From Candidatus Cryptobacteroides caccocaballi (GTDB taxonomy: Bacteria > Bacteroidota > Bacteroidia > Bacteroidales > UBA932), in NCBI GenBank assembly GCA_018064725.1, contig JAGHUQ010000134.1, positions 1 to 35,392 of the forward strand: 35,392 nt of DNA, given 5' to 3'. The translations under genes and the position numbers were made by a program. Below are positions 1-9,084 of this stretch, one piece after another. The notes beneath the pieces were generated by a model that searched no databases, had not been told where the DNA came from, and saw only the letters and a program-made list of their open reading frames with translations. Position 1 is the first letter of the stretch. Each line of letters begins with the position of its first letter.

Positions 1-2598
1 GAATCCCGGCAGGTACATGTATCCGTATCCATAGACGGTCGGCTTGAAGAGAGCTCTCGATGCGGGGGCCGGAAGCCCGAGTCCGAGCCTGGTGAGCGCG
101 CCGAATTCGGCTCCGATGCCGAATCTCGGGAACACTGCGTTCTTCGCAGTCGCGGTCATGATGTAGCCGCGCACGGAAGCGTTCACCGCCTGCCTTGCCA
201 TGATCCTGCCCGGAACATACGCGTCGAAGAACCTGAGTCCGAGACTTTCCCCGCGGCTGTCCCATACGGCGAGGCTTGTGTCATAATGGTCGTTGCTGAC
301 GCTGTAGCTTGCCTTCGGGATGACTCCGCTGACCCATCCGCCCTTGTACCATTTCCATGGGATGTATGCCGAGATCTGCGCCTCGAGAGCCGGTCTGGAA
401 CCTGCTGCCGAAGGGGTGGCGAATCCCGCCTTTCCGTCAGCATACATGTATGAGCGGGTCGGGAGGTGGTCGGTGGCCGCCCTGTCGTTGAAGTCGAGCT
501 TTGCCTCGATGACCGGGTACCAGCCGGTGTAGGTCATCTTCACGTGTCCCGAATGGCGCCACCTGTTCCTGTCCGCGGGATCCCTGTGGGCTGCATATCC
601 TATCTGGGTGACCATGGTGCTGAGCCTGTTCTGCATGAGCACGGTCGCTCCTGGAGCCGCCACCTGGTAGATCCTGTCGAAGCTCTGGTTCATGATGTTG
701 TCCACGTCCACGAAGAGCGGGGCCCATGAATGGACATTGAAAAGATGGGGCAGCTTTCTCCATCTGCGCACCTCGGAAAAGCTCACGCTGTCCTCGTCCA
801 ACGGAGAGACACCGTATTCCTTTTCCTGCTCAGACAGTCTGTCTGCTATGAAATACGCATGCCTCTGGCTGAAATCCACCGTCTTTACCGGAAGGGAATC
901 AACCGCGGTTCTGAATACTGGAGTTCCCTTGAGCTGCGGTGCGGCATAGTAGAGCCATTCTCCGTCACCGGAGTACCTGAACCACTTGGCTCCATATCTG
1001 ATGTTCGTGATTTGTCATACAGTCCCGCTGTCCGGGTCGAGGCTGTACAGCTCGTGCTCTCCTGTCCTGTCCGAGGTGAACATGAGCTCTCCGTCCCTGC
1101 TTGAGAGATCTGCCATGATGATAGGCTGTGGGGCCAGCACTGTCCTCCATCCGGACTTGCCGGCAGCATCCCCGAGCTCATAGAGTCCGCTTCCGGAATC
1201 GGAGATTGCGATGGCGAAGATCCTGTCCTCTCCCAGCCATGCGGCCTCGGTGACCTGGAGGCTGTCAGGCATCCTTATGCAGTGCCTTTCCCTGGTGTCC
1301 ACATCCACTATCGATACCATGGTTCCTCCCATGTCTGCATATTCTGCCGAAATGACCTTCGTGCCGTCCGCATTAGGCGACGGGTTGAAGAATCTTCCTT
1401 TCCTGGTAAGGCTCACCGGATGACGGCGCGACCTGATGTACCTGAGCGATGAACGGTTCTCCATGTCCCATCTCGGTCCATCCACGGTCTCGCTCCACCA
1501 CAGTCTCTCTCCGTCGGAGCGCAGGCCTCCGGAAACGGCGGAGAACTGCCTGAGTGCCCGTTCCTTGCCTGATGCATCTATCCTTACGAGCTGCGGGCTG
1601 CGGTACATGGACTTTCTGATGGCGTATATGTCGCCTCCCATCTCCGTGAGCCCTGAGTATTGCGTGAAGCCCCTCTTCGTGCCCGTGACTTGCTCCATGG
1701 GCATGAAGGGAGCCCTTTCGTCGAGCTCGGACTTCCAATGCACGGCCATGCTGTCAGCGACTTCCGCGAACGCATGGCGGAGCATCTTTCCTGCGACCCT
1801 GCGGGTTTCGTAGAAGTTCGTGATGTCGAGAGGCATTCGTGCGTAGTGCTCGAAGCTGTTTCCCATGAAGTCCTTGTCGTCATACCAGTATCTGAATCCG
1901 CTCAGCATGAGGTATCCGAGCGCATATTTGTCCGGAATGTACCGCGTCTGGGATTCGTGTGACCAACGGCTGAAATTGCGCATCTCTCCCTGGTCGAAGG
2001 AAATTCTGAAGTAGTTCAGGAAATCCGCGGTCCTGCCTCGTCCGGAATTCGTCAGCGCGGTCTCTGCTATCACCGCATCGCCTTCCATCCAGCTGAAATG
2101 GCCATATAATCCGGAGGCTCCTCCGTTGATCATCTCTCCGAAGAACCATCCGAACGGGCGCAGGGCTCCGGTGAGGCCGAACTGCATCTGCGCCACATGC
2201 CTGGACTCATGGATGGCGAGCATCCTGTCCCAGCTCAGCGGCATGAAGGGATATGCGTCCGGCTGGGTGTACAGGTCGACCCTGTGTGGAGCCCATGCAA
2301 CGGATCCGTTTGAGTTGGAATTGAACGGATGCAGGACGACAGGCATTTTCCCACGTGTATATTCGCCGGGCAGGTAGTGTATGGATTGTCCTACCGGGGT
2401 GCGCCACATCTCAAGCTCGCGGCCATAGACCCTTGCCAGCGAGTCAAGCCCTTGAGGATAGATGATCTTGAAATTTTCGGTCTCGACATGATTCCATCTC
2501 GCTCTCGCCGGATCGTCTCCGGTGAGGTAGAACTGGGCCCTTGCGGTAGTGGCAAAGAGCGTCAGTGACAGTGTTATGAGAGCGAGCTTGCGCAGCAT
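1..2598 (-). pseudogene. Secreted HExxH metallopeptidase / beta-propeller / outer-membrane barrel protein, interrupted by an in-frame TGA; 3' end outside window
   Basis: The first 527 codons (2598 to 1018) begin with a signal peptide (cleavage probably after residue 21, before QFYLTG). A zinc-peptidase motif HESRH lies at residues 130-134, with a glutamate-containing helix around 172-179 (WMEGDAVIAE), the gluzincin arrangement. Residues of about 300-527 resemble PD40/TolB-like propeller blades (SDRTGEHELYSLD). A TGA at 1015-1017 stops the frame mid-propeller, but the same frame then stays open for 338 more codons to base 1. That part continues the propeller (QITNIRYGAKWFRYSGDGEW) and then becomes aromatic-rich and barrel-like (KPTVYGYGYMYLPGF). 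I checked every codon of 1-1014 and found no other stop. The simplest reading is a CGA to TGA change, because R-Q-(I/L)-T is usual at this place in such propellers. It could instead be a sequencing error or a leaky stop (TGA followed by C). The substrate is unknown. Confidence 0.8.
1015..1017 (-). other. Premature in-frame stop codon (TGA)
   Basis: The plus-strand triplet is tca, read as TGA on the minus strand at codon 528 of the metallopeptidase/propeller gene. The codons before (SGTV) and after (QITNIRYG) fit one continuous propeller blade, so no frameshift is needed. One substitution (CGA, arginine) would restore the frame. Confidence 0.85.
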
Positions 2599-2615
2599 GG
2601 TGTCATGTTTTGCCG

Positions 2616-2623
2616 TAAAGTTA
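2616..2623 (-). promoter_or_regulatory. Possible -7 element for the metallopeptidase gene
   Basis: On the minus strand this reads TAACTTTA, one base from the Bacteroidota TAnnTTTG -7 consensus, 17 bases upstream of the ATG at 2598. I saw no convincing -33 box, so this is tentative. Confidence 0.3.
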
Positions 2624-2628
2624 CAACT

Positions 2629-2663
2629 TTTGGCCAGACGGATTGATTTTTTTAGTATTTTTG
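2629..2663 (+). promoter_or_regulatory. Candidate Bacteroidota promoter for the Na/Pi transporter unit
   Basis: TATTTTTG at 2656-2663 is a full match to TAnnTTTG, and a TTTG lies at 2629-2632. The 23-base spacing is slightly long. The ATG at 2702 follows, giving a leader of about 30 bases. This is the only intergenic space before the plus-strand run that ends at 11787. Confidence 0.5.
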
Positions 2664-2701
2664 CTCTGATTTAGAAGTAACAACCACAACCCAATATTTA
2701 G

Positions 2702-4426
2702 ATGGATACAGTATACGCTGTCCTTAAAATGCTCGGCTGCCTCGGTATGTTCCTCTACGGAATGTCCCTGATGAGCGGCGGACTTCAGAAACTGGCGGGA
2801 AATTCTCTCAGGTCGTTCCTTGCCTCAATGACTTCCAATCGTGTCAAATGTGTAATCACCGGTATCGTGGTGACGGCCCTCGTGCAGTCTTCTACCGCGA
2901 CCACCCTCATGCTCGTCAGCTTCGTGAATGCCGGCCTCCTTGCTCTGGCAAACGCAATCGGAGTGATCATGGGTGCGAATATCGGAACGACGGTTACCGC
3001 ATGGCTCTTCGCACTTTCTTTCGACGGCTCGTTCAGCCTCGGCGCAATCGCGATTCCGATGATGTTCTTCGCCTTCCTGTTCATGTCCCTCAAGAGGACC
3101 AAGTACAAGAACTTCGGCGAGTTCATAATGGGCTTCGGATTTCTCTTCCTCGGCCTTTCAACCCTCAAGGACACTGCGTACCCTATACTTTCTCAGCCAG
3201 CAGTACAGTCATTCCTTGCTCCGCTGACCAACTTCGGATTCGGATCCATCGTCCTTTTCATGATCATCGGCGCCTGCATGACCCTCATGCTCCAGTCTTC
3301 GGCTGCGACCATGTCCCTCACCATGCTCCTCGTCTCTGTCGGAGTCATTCCTTTCGAGATGGCGGCTGCCATGGTCCTCGGTGAGAACATCGGTACGACC
3401 ATCACCTCGAACATTGCGGCATCGGTGGCCAATGTCTCTGCGAAGAGAACCGCACGTGCCCACATGCTCTTCAATGTGTTCGGAGTAATATGGGTACTCT
3501 GCCTCTTCAGGCCTTTCCTCAAGCTCATCGGTATCATCGTCGAAGCTCTTGGCTTTGCCAACCCTATGACTACCGACTTTGCCGGACATGAGGAGGAACT
3601 TGCCGCGACCCTCCCTTATTGCGTCGCAACCCTGCATACTCTCTTCAACCTCATCAATACCCTCATCCTCATCTGGTTCATTCCTCTCATTGAGAAGATA
3701 GTGAAGCGTCTCGTCCCTTCTCCAAAGGGCGAAGAAGAGGTGTTCAAGCTCAAGTTCATCCACGGTGGTCCTGTCGGTATCCCAGAGCTCTCCATCAACG
3801 AGGCTCAGCAGGAGATCGTCCACTTCGGAGAGGTCTGCTATGAGGGATATGCCCTCATCCGCGATGCTGTCAACGAGCAGGATCCGGACAAGTTCGAGGA
3901 GATCGCAAAGCAGCTCAACAAGTATGAGGAGATCACCGACAAGATGGAGTTCGAAATCGCTTCCTATCTCAACGAGATCAGCAGGGACGAGATTTCCAAC
4001 GAGTCTGCTGAGAAGCTCAAGAGCATGTACAAGATTATCGGCGAGATGGAGTCTCTCGGAGATTCCGGAGATGCCATCGGTCGTCTGCTCAAGAGAAAGT
4101 GGGCTCACAAGAAGGTATTCGACGAGGATATGCTCAAGAGGCTCAACCGCATGATCGACATCGTGGACGTCGCATATCAGGTGATGATCGAGAACCTCAG
4201 GAACAAGCATCTCACCCAGATCGCCAACGCCGTGGATGCAGAGTGCAATATCAACGAGTGCCGTAACAACCTCCGCGAGGAGCACATCAACAACATCGAG
4301 GGCGACAACTATGACTACACTTCCGGTGTATACTATATCGACCTCGTATCTGAGCTGGAGAAGATCGGCGACTTCATCATCAACGTCTCTGAGTCCAAGC
4401 TCAAGATGGTAACCAAGCGTCAGTAA
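2702..4426 (+). CDS. Na/phosphate cotransporter family protein with C-terminal PhoU-like domain
   Basis: This 574-residue inner-membrane protein has the inverted-repeat signatures of the PNaS (NptA/YjbB) family. The first half carries VQSSTAT followed by GANIGTTVTAW, and the second carries LQSSAAT followed by GENIGTTITSN. About eight hydrophobic segments fill residues 1-340. From about 360 to the end the protein is charged and helical, as in the PhoU-like regulatory domains fused to these transporters. The expected role is sodium-coupled phosphate movement, with the PhoU part possibly setting direction or activity; that role is inferred from the family. Length is normal. It is the first gene of the plus-strand run, and its TAA directly abuts the next ATG. 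Confidence 0.9.
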   Translation: MDTVYAVLKMLGCLGMFLYGMSLMSGGLQKLAGNSLRSFLASMTSNRVKCVITGIVVTALVQSSTATTLMLVSFVNAGLLALANAIGVIMGANIGTTVTAWLFALSFDGSFSLGAIAIPMMFFAFLFMSLKRTKYKNFGEFIMGFGFLFLGLSTLKDTAYPILSQPAVQSFLAPLTNFGFGSIVLFMIIGACMTLMLQSSAATMSLTMLLVSVGVIPFEMAAAMVLGENIGTTITSNIAASVANVSAKRTARAHMLFNVFGVIWVLCLFRPFLKLIGIIVEALGFANPMTTDFAGHEEELAATLPYCVATLHTLFNLINTLILIWFIPLIEKIVKRLVPSPKGEEEVFKLKFIHGGPVGIPELSINEAQQEIVHFGEVCYEGYALIRDAVNEQDPDKFEEIAKQLNKYEEITDKMEFEIASYLNEISRDEISNESAEKLKSMYKIIGEMESLGDSGDAIGRLLKRKWAHKKVFDEDMLKRLNRMIDIVDVAYQVMIENLRNKHLTQIANAVDAECNINECRNNLREEHINNIEGDNYDYTSGVYYIDLVSELEKIGDFIINVSESKLKMVTKRQ

Positions 4427-5398
4427 ATGAGTTCTTCGACCCTCATAGGTATCGTCACTGTCCTGGTGACGGTCGTGTCCTGTGGCAACAGACAGTCTTC
4501 GTCAACGTCGACGGAGGCTGTTGCCGTTTCTGCTGCACGTCCGTTCCGTCAGGTCGAAGTGCCGGGAATCTATGGCGGTCAGGAAGGCTTGGAGTACTTC
4601 GCCGGCCACTATTGGGACCATTTCTTCCAGGGGGCCGGAGACTGGGCCAGCGACAGCCTCATGGTCGCAGGAATTGAGCAGGGGGAATTCGAACAGGCGT
4701 TCGCAAACTACGTCTATACCCTTGAGCACCTCTCCCTCGACAAGGCTCGCGGTGAGCTCAGGAAGCTGTACTCAAAGCTGGAAGGACTTCGCAGGGACGC
4801 GGGTCCGGAAGCCTTTGACGGCTTCATCTCCGTTGCCCTCAGATATCTCTATGACCCTAACTCTCCCGTGAGGAATGAGGATATGTGGAATCCTCTTGCC
4901 GAGGCTCTTTCCGCAGACCCCGAGCTTTCCGAGGATATGAGACCTCAGTATGAGTATCAGGCAAGGACCAGCGCGTTGAACCGCGTCGGCACCAAGGCGG
5001 CAGACTTCCGTTTCTGCGACAGCAAGGGTCGTACGAGGAACCTGTATTCCGTAAAGGCTGACCTCGTACTCCTGTTCTTCAGCAATCCCGGCTGCAACGC
5101 CTGCAAGGACATCATAGAGCACCTGCGTTCCAGCCTCAAGGCAGGCTATCTCCTCGAGTCGGGAAAGCTTGCGGTCGTGAACGTATACATAGACGAGGAT
5201 ATCAAGGCATGGCGTGAATATATGCCGTATTATCCGGAGGAATGGTACAACGGATATGATCCGGACTACATGATAAGGACCGACCTCCTCTACAATGTGC
5301 GGGCTATCCCTTCGCTGTACCTCCTCGACAAGGACAAGACGGTCATCATGAAAGATGCCACCGAAGAAAAAGCATTCAACTACATAGACAACTTTTAA
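4427..5398 (+). CDS. DUF5106-type lipoprotein with thioredoxin-like domain
   Basis: The 323-residue protein begins with a short hydrophobic signal ending in a lipobox (VTVVSC, Cys about residue 19), so it should be a lipoprotein. A helical region of about 60-180 resembles the DUF5106 domain found with thioredoxin folds in Bacteroidota. The C-terminal half is a thioredoxin-like domain with a redox motif (NPGCNACKD, CxxC) and a cis-proline loop (VRAIPSLYLLD). It may act as a periplasmic disulfide reductase or isomerase; the partner is unknown. The ATG follows the transporter TAA with no gap, and 10 bases separate its stop from galM. Confidence 0.8.
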   Translation: MSSSTLIGIVTVLVTVVSCGNRQSSSTSTEAVAVSAARPFRQVEVPGIYGGQEGLEYFAGHYWDHFFQGAGDWASDSLMVAGIEQGEFEQAFANYVYTLEHLSLDKARGELRKLYSKLEGLRRDAGPEAFDGFISVALRYLYDPNSPVRNEDMWNPLAEALSADPELSEDMRPQYEYQARTSALNRVGTKAADFRFCDSKGRTRNLYSVKADLVLLFFSNPGCNACKDIIEHLRSSLKAGYLLESGKLAVVNVYIDEDIKAWREYMPYYPEEWYNGYDPDYMIRTDLLYNVRAIPSLYLLDKDKTVIMKDATEEKAFNYIDNF

Positions 5399-5408
5399 GA
5401 CACAAACT

Positions 5409-6470
5409 ATGGAAATCAAAAAAGAACTGTGGGCAGTTGCCCCCAATGGACAGGACATCTACAAGTACACTATCACCAACGGCCAGGGCGCAAGCGTAGT
5501 GCTCAGCAGCTATGGTGCAGCAATCGTATCGGTCAACGTTCCTGACAAGGACGGTGTTCTCGGTGACGTAGTCCTCGGCTACCCTAAGGCAGAGAGCTAT
5601 TATGGTGACGGTCCTTTCTCAGGAAAGGTCCCAGGACGTTTCGCCAACCGTATCGCCAAGGGTAAGTTCACTCTCGACGGAAAGGAGTACACCCTCAACA
5701 TCAACAATGGCGAGAATCACCTCCATGGTGGTCCTACCGGCTACGCTGAGAGAGTCTGGGACAGCCAGATCGACGGTTTCGCAGTAGAGTTCAAGTATTT
5801 CTCACCAGACGGCGAGGAAGGATATCCAGGAAACCTCACAGTCGTTACACGCTACGAGTGGAGCGAGGACAACAAGCTTACCATGACATTCAAGGGTGAG
5901 TGCGACGCAGCTACCGTCGTAAACCTCGTGAACCACGTCTACTTCAACCTCGAGGGTGAGGGCGCAGGCGAAGGCAACATCTTCGACCACATGCTCAAGC
6001 TCAACTGCTCTGAGTTCCTCCCAACTGACACTGGCCTTATCCCTCTCGGAGCACCAGCTCCGGTCGCAGGCACACCACTTGACTTCCAGAACGGAAGAAG
6101 GATCGGTGACGACATCCTCAACTTCGACTTCGAGCCGCTCAAGATCGGTAAGGGTTACGACCATTGCTTCCTCATCGACGGCGCACAGCCTGGTCAGCTC
6201 CAGGACGCTGCTACTCTCTGGTCAGAGAAGACCGGCCGTCAGCTCGACATCGCTACAACCCAGCCTGCTATCCAGATCTATACCGGTAACTATGTAGGCG
6301 GTAGCCCAGAGGGCAAGTGTGGCCGCAGCTACAATGACTACGAGGGTATCGCTATGGAGACCCAGCACTTCCCAGATTCACCTAACCAGCCAGAGTATCC
6401 TTCAACAGTGCTCAGACCAGGTGAGGTTTATCAGGAGACTACCGTATATGCATTCTCTGTAAAGAAGTAA
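5409..6470 (+). CDS. galM: Galactose mutarotase (aldose 1-epimerase)
   Basis: The 353-residue protein has the mutarotase landmarks in order: [10 protein letters not shown] near residue 80, the first catalytic-region histidine in NHLHGG, the second in [12 protein letters not shown], and the catalytic-base glutamate region MET(Q)HFPDSPNQP near the C-terminus. It interconverts alpha and beta anomers of galactose or glucose, normally in the cytoplasm; there is no signal peptide. Length is normal for GalM. Its TAA shares one base with the thyA ATG, so translational coupling is likely. Proline codon use (many CCA) seems a little different from its neighbours, but I did not quantify it. Confidence 0.93.
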   Translation: MEIKKELWAVAPNGQDIYKYTITNGQGASVVLSSYGAAIVSVNVPDKDGVLGDVVLGYPKAESYYGDGPFSGKVPGRFANRIAKGKFTLDGKEYTLNINNGENHLHGGPTGYAERVWDSQIDGFAVEFKYFSPDGEEGYPGNLTVVTRYEWSEDNKLTMTFKGECDAATVVNLVNHVYFNLEGEGAGEGNIFDHMLKLNCSEFLPTDTGLIPLGAPAPVAGTPLDFQNGRRIGDDILNFDFEPLKIGKGYDHCFLIDGAQPGQLQDAATLWSEKTGRQLDIATTQPAIQIYTGNYVGGSPEGKCGRSYNDYEGIAMETQHFPDSPNQPEYPSTVLRPGEVYQETTVYAFSVKK

Positions 6471-7264
6471 TGAAGCAATATCTTGAATTACTCAAGGACG
6501 TACGTGAGAACGGAGCCGTGAAGACTGACCGTACAGGGGTCGGCACGCGCTCCGTCTTCGGACGTCAGATAAGATTTGACCTCAGCGAAGGCTTTCCTCT
6601 CCTCACCACTAAGAAGGTGTTCCTCAAGGGCGTGATCCACGAGCTTCTGTGGTTCCTCAAGGGTGACACCAACATCAAGTACCTCGTCGACAACGGCGTG
6701 CATATCTGGGATGAGTGGGCAGACGAGAACGGTGACCTCGGAAGCGTCTATGGAAAGCAGTGGAGGTCTTGGGAGACGACAGACGGAAGAACCGTGGATC
6801 AGATCGCCGGCATCGTCGATCTCATCAAGAACCATCCCGACTCGCGTCGTATCCTCGTGTGCGCATGGAATCCGGGCGAAGTGGACAAGATGGCCCTTCC
6901 TCCTTGTCACTGTATGTTCCAGTTCTATGTCGCTGACGGAAAGCTTTCATGCCAGCTCTATCAGAGGTCGGCGGACATCTTCCTCGGTGTTCCGTTCAAC
7001 ATCGCATCGTATGCGCTCCTGACCATGATGCTGGCTCAGGTATGCGGCCTTCAGCCAGGAGAGTTCGTGCACACCTTCGGTGACCTGCACCTCTACCTCA
7101 ACCATACCGAGCAGGCGGATCTTCAGCTCTCACGTGAGCCTAGAGCGCTTCCAAAGATGCATATCAACCCAGAGGTGAAGGACCTCTTCGATTTCAGATA
7201 CGAGGATTTCACTCTTACCGAGTACGACCCTTGGCCTAAGATTTCAGCCCCTGTAGCAGTATGA
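6470..7264 (+). CDS. thyA: Thymidylate synthase
   Basis: At 264 residues this matches the short ThyA form exactly. The phosphate-binding arginine loop ([11 protein letters not shown]) is near residues 18-28. The catalytic cysteine is Cys146 in LPPCHC, the same number as in E. coli. The folate and dUMP-binding stretch [15 protein letters not shown] follows. It makes dTMP from dUMP using methylene-tetrahydrofolate and produces dihydrofolate, which the next gene product recycles. The stop overlaps the folA start, and the start overlaps the galM stop. Confidence 0.97.
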   Translation: MKQYLELLKDVRENGAVKTDRTGVGTRSVFGRQIRFDLSEGFPLLTTKKVFLKGVIHELLWFLKGDTNIKYLVDNGVHIWDEWADENGDLGSVYGKQWRSWETTDGRTVDQIAGIVDLIKNHPDSRRILVCAWNPGEVDKMALPPCHCMFQFYVADGKLSCQLYQRSADIFLGVPFNIASYALLTMMLAQVCGLQPGEFVHTFGDLHLYLNHTEQADLQLSREPRALPKMHINPEVKDLFDFRYEDFTLTEYDPWPKISAPVAV

Positions 7265-7812
7265 TGGAAAGATGCCTCATAGTAGCAGCCGCATCCAATG
7301 GTGCGATAGGTAAGGACAATCAGCTTCTCTGGCATATAAGCGAGGATCTGAAGTTCCTCAAGTCGTCTACCATGGGTTGCCCCGTGATAATGGGGCGCAG
7401 GACCTTCGAGTCCATCGGACGTGCCCTTCCCGGCCGTCTGAACATTGTCGTTTCCCGCACCATGACCGAAGCTCCGGCAAAGATCGTCGTCGCGGGATCT
7501 CTCGAGGATGCATATCGTATCGCGGAGGAATCCGGTGCCGAGCGCTGCTTCCTCATGGGAGGAGGACAGCTCTACGCAGCCGGTCTGGACTGTACGGACA
7601 GGCTTTATCTTACGAAGGTGATGGTCGAAATCCCCGAGGCTGACACTTTCTTCCCAGAAGTGGATTGGTCCGAGTGGACCGTGGAATATGAATCGGAAGT
7701 CAAGAAAGATCCTGAAACGGGATATGATTTCCAGTTCGTGGTATATAAAAAGAACTTAAGCAAAGAAACATGCAGGAAAGAGAAGGATTCGGCAGCAGAT
7801 TCGGAACTCTAG
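7261..7812 (+). CDS. folA: Dihydrofolate reductase
   Basis: The N-terminus shows the DHFR core ([21 protein letters not shown]), with the acid residue after the tryptophan loop retained. It is followed by the NADPH-binding MGRRTFES and the MGGGQLY motif. It reduces dihydrofolate to tetrahydrofolate and pairs functionally with the overlapping thyA. Two adjacent ATGs (7261 and 7264) could serve as start. The core should end near FQFVVYKKN, but the frame continues about 19 residues and runs 43 bases into the next gene, making 183 residues, longer than the usual 160-170. This tail is hydrophilic and looks non-conserved. Confidence 0.95.
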   Translation: MMERCLIVAAASNGAIGKDNQLLWHISEDLKFLKSSTMGCPVIMGRRTFESIGRALPGRLNIVVSRTMTEAPAKIVVAGSLEDAYRIAEESGAERCFLMGGGQLYAAGLDCTDRLYLTKVMVEIPEADTFFPEVDWSEWTVEYESEVKKDPETGYDFQFVVYKKNLSKETCRKEKDSAADSEL

Positions 7813-9080
7813 TCGTCATCGCTGGCTCAGCTGTGGGCCTGGGCAATATCTGGCGTTTCCCATACATGGTCGGCACCAACGGAGGCGCCGCCTTTATTCT
7901 GATCTACCTTTTCTTCGTCCTCCTCATATGCCTCCCGATGCTCGTTTCGAAGCTCGTGATCGGAAGGCGCAGCCGCAAGACGGCTTTCGGCTCCCTCAGG
8001 ACATTGGCTCCGGACAAGCCTCTCATGAAATATGCCGGATATCTCTATCTCTTCATACCGACCATAGTGCTGTCCTACTACTGCGTGATCGGCGGTATGA
8101 CGGTAGAGTATTTCATCCGAGCCCTCGGCATCAGCACGACGTCCACTCCTGCGACATCGGTGCTCTGGATGCTGATCTTCCTCCTCGCGACAGACCTTAT
8201 CGTGACTGCAGGAGTCAAGAACGGAATCGAGCGCTTCAGCAAGGTCATGATGCCGCTGCTCTTCCTCATCGTAATTCTCATAGCCATAAGGTCCATGACC
8301 CTTCCTGCCCGTCCAGGTGCAACTTCTTCTGCCGATGACGGACTCGTGTTCCTGTTCCGTCCGGATTTCAGCAAGGTCACAGCCCACACTTTCCTCGCTG
8401 CCCTCGGACAGGCATTCTTCTCCCTCTCGATCGGAGCGGGAGTGCTTATCACCTACGGTTCATATATCCGTAAGGAGGACAATCTCGTCAAGACTTCGAC
8501 TCAGATCGCCCTCTTCGACCTCATCTTTGCCGTCATTGCGGGATGTGCTGTCATCCCTGCAGTGTTCGCACTCAAGAACGACCCTTCTACCGTGCTTGCC
8601 GACAATACCGATTCTGCACTCGTGTTCAACATACTTCCGGAAGTCTTCCCAGAGATGCCTTTCGGTGCGATAATCGGTGCATTCTTCTTCTTCGCGCTCA
8701 TTCTTGCAGCTCTCACCTCATCCCTTTCCCAGTACGAGGTTCCGGTGGCATATCTTGTCGAGGAGCATCATGTTCCAAGAAAGAAAGCAGGCGTGATCGT
8801 ATTCATCGTCGCGATGCTCATAGGTACGGCCTGCGCTCTTCGCGGGCAGGTTCTCGGCTTCCTCGACGGACTTTGCGCGAACTGGCTCATGCCTCTCGGC
8901 GGCGTCATAGCCGTAATATTCGTCGGTTGGATGATGAAGAAGGCAGACCTCATGGACGAGCTTTCCAGCGGTGGCGCCCACAGAGTGAACCCCGTGTTCT
9001 TTTCTGTCCTGAGGTTCCTCATCCGTTACATAGCTCCGGTCGGAGTTCTCGTAGTATTCCTCACCCAGCTGTTCTCATAG
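7770..9080 (+). CDS. Neurotransmitter:sodium symporter (NSS/SNF) family transporter, copy 1
   Basis: This 436-residue polytopic inner-membrane protein carries the TM1 signature of the family (AGSAVGLGNIWRFPY) and the TM6-region motif FFSLSIGAG with YGSY after it. About 11 hydrophobic segments are visible, as in bacterial 11-TM members such as TnaT and MhsT. It should import an amino acid or similar amine with sodium; the substrate cannot be read from sequence. The start is placed at 7770 because the N-terminus ([14 protein letters not shown]) aligns with those of copies 2 and 3, even though this overlaps folA by 43 bases. Confidence 0.93.
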   Translation: MQEREGFGSRFGTLVVIAGSAVGLGNIWRFPYMVGTNGGAAFILIYLFFVLLICLPMLVSKLVIGRRSRKTAFGSLRTLAPDKPLMKYAGYLYLFIPTIVLSYYCVIGGMTVEYFIRALGISTTSTPATSVLWMLIFLLATDLIVTAGVKNGIERFSKVMMPLLFLIVILIAIRSMTLPARPGATSSADDGLVFLFRPDFSKVTAHTFLAALGQAFFSLSIGAGVLITYGSYIRKEDNLVKTSTQIALFDLIFAVIAGCAVIPAVFALKNDPSTVLADNTDSALVFNILPEVFPEMPFGAIIGAFFFFALILAALTSSLSQYEVPVAYLVEEHHVPRKKAGVIVFIVAMLIGTACALRGQVLGFLDGLCANWLMPLGGVIAVIFVGWMMKKADLMDELSSGGAHRVNPVFFSVLRFLIRYIAPVGVLVVFLTQLFS

Positions 9081-9084
9081 AGCG

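Noticed and set aside
1015..1017. Genome-wide reassignment of TGA or selenocysteine at the internal TGA
   Set aside because: Many genes here end properly at TGA (thyA, the ketoreductase-free operon's GT2 and hot-dog genes, mutS), so TGA is a normal stop. The site is a propeller linker, not a redox site, so selenocysteine is unlikely.
3209..4285. Long minus-strand open frame (358 codons) opposite the Na/Pi transporter
   Set aside because: It lies fully antisense to a gene with strong family motifs, has low-complexity Leu/Glu/Asp-rich translation and no recognisable domain; it reflects codon bias of the real gene.
5409..6470. galM as recently transferred DNA, based on more frequent CCA/TCA codons
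   Set aside because: The difference is slight, was not counted against the genome, and could reflect high expression; the gene is embedded in tightly overlapping neighbours.
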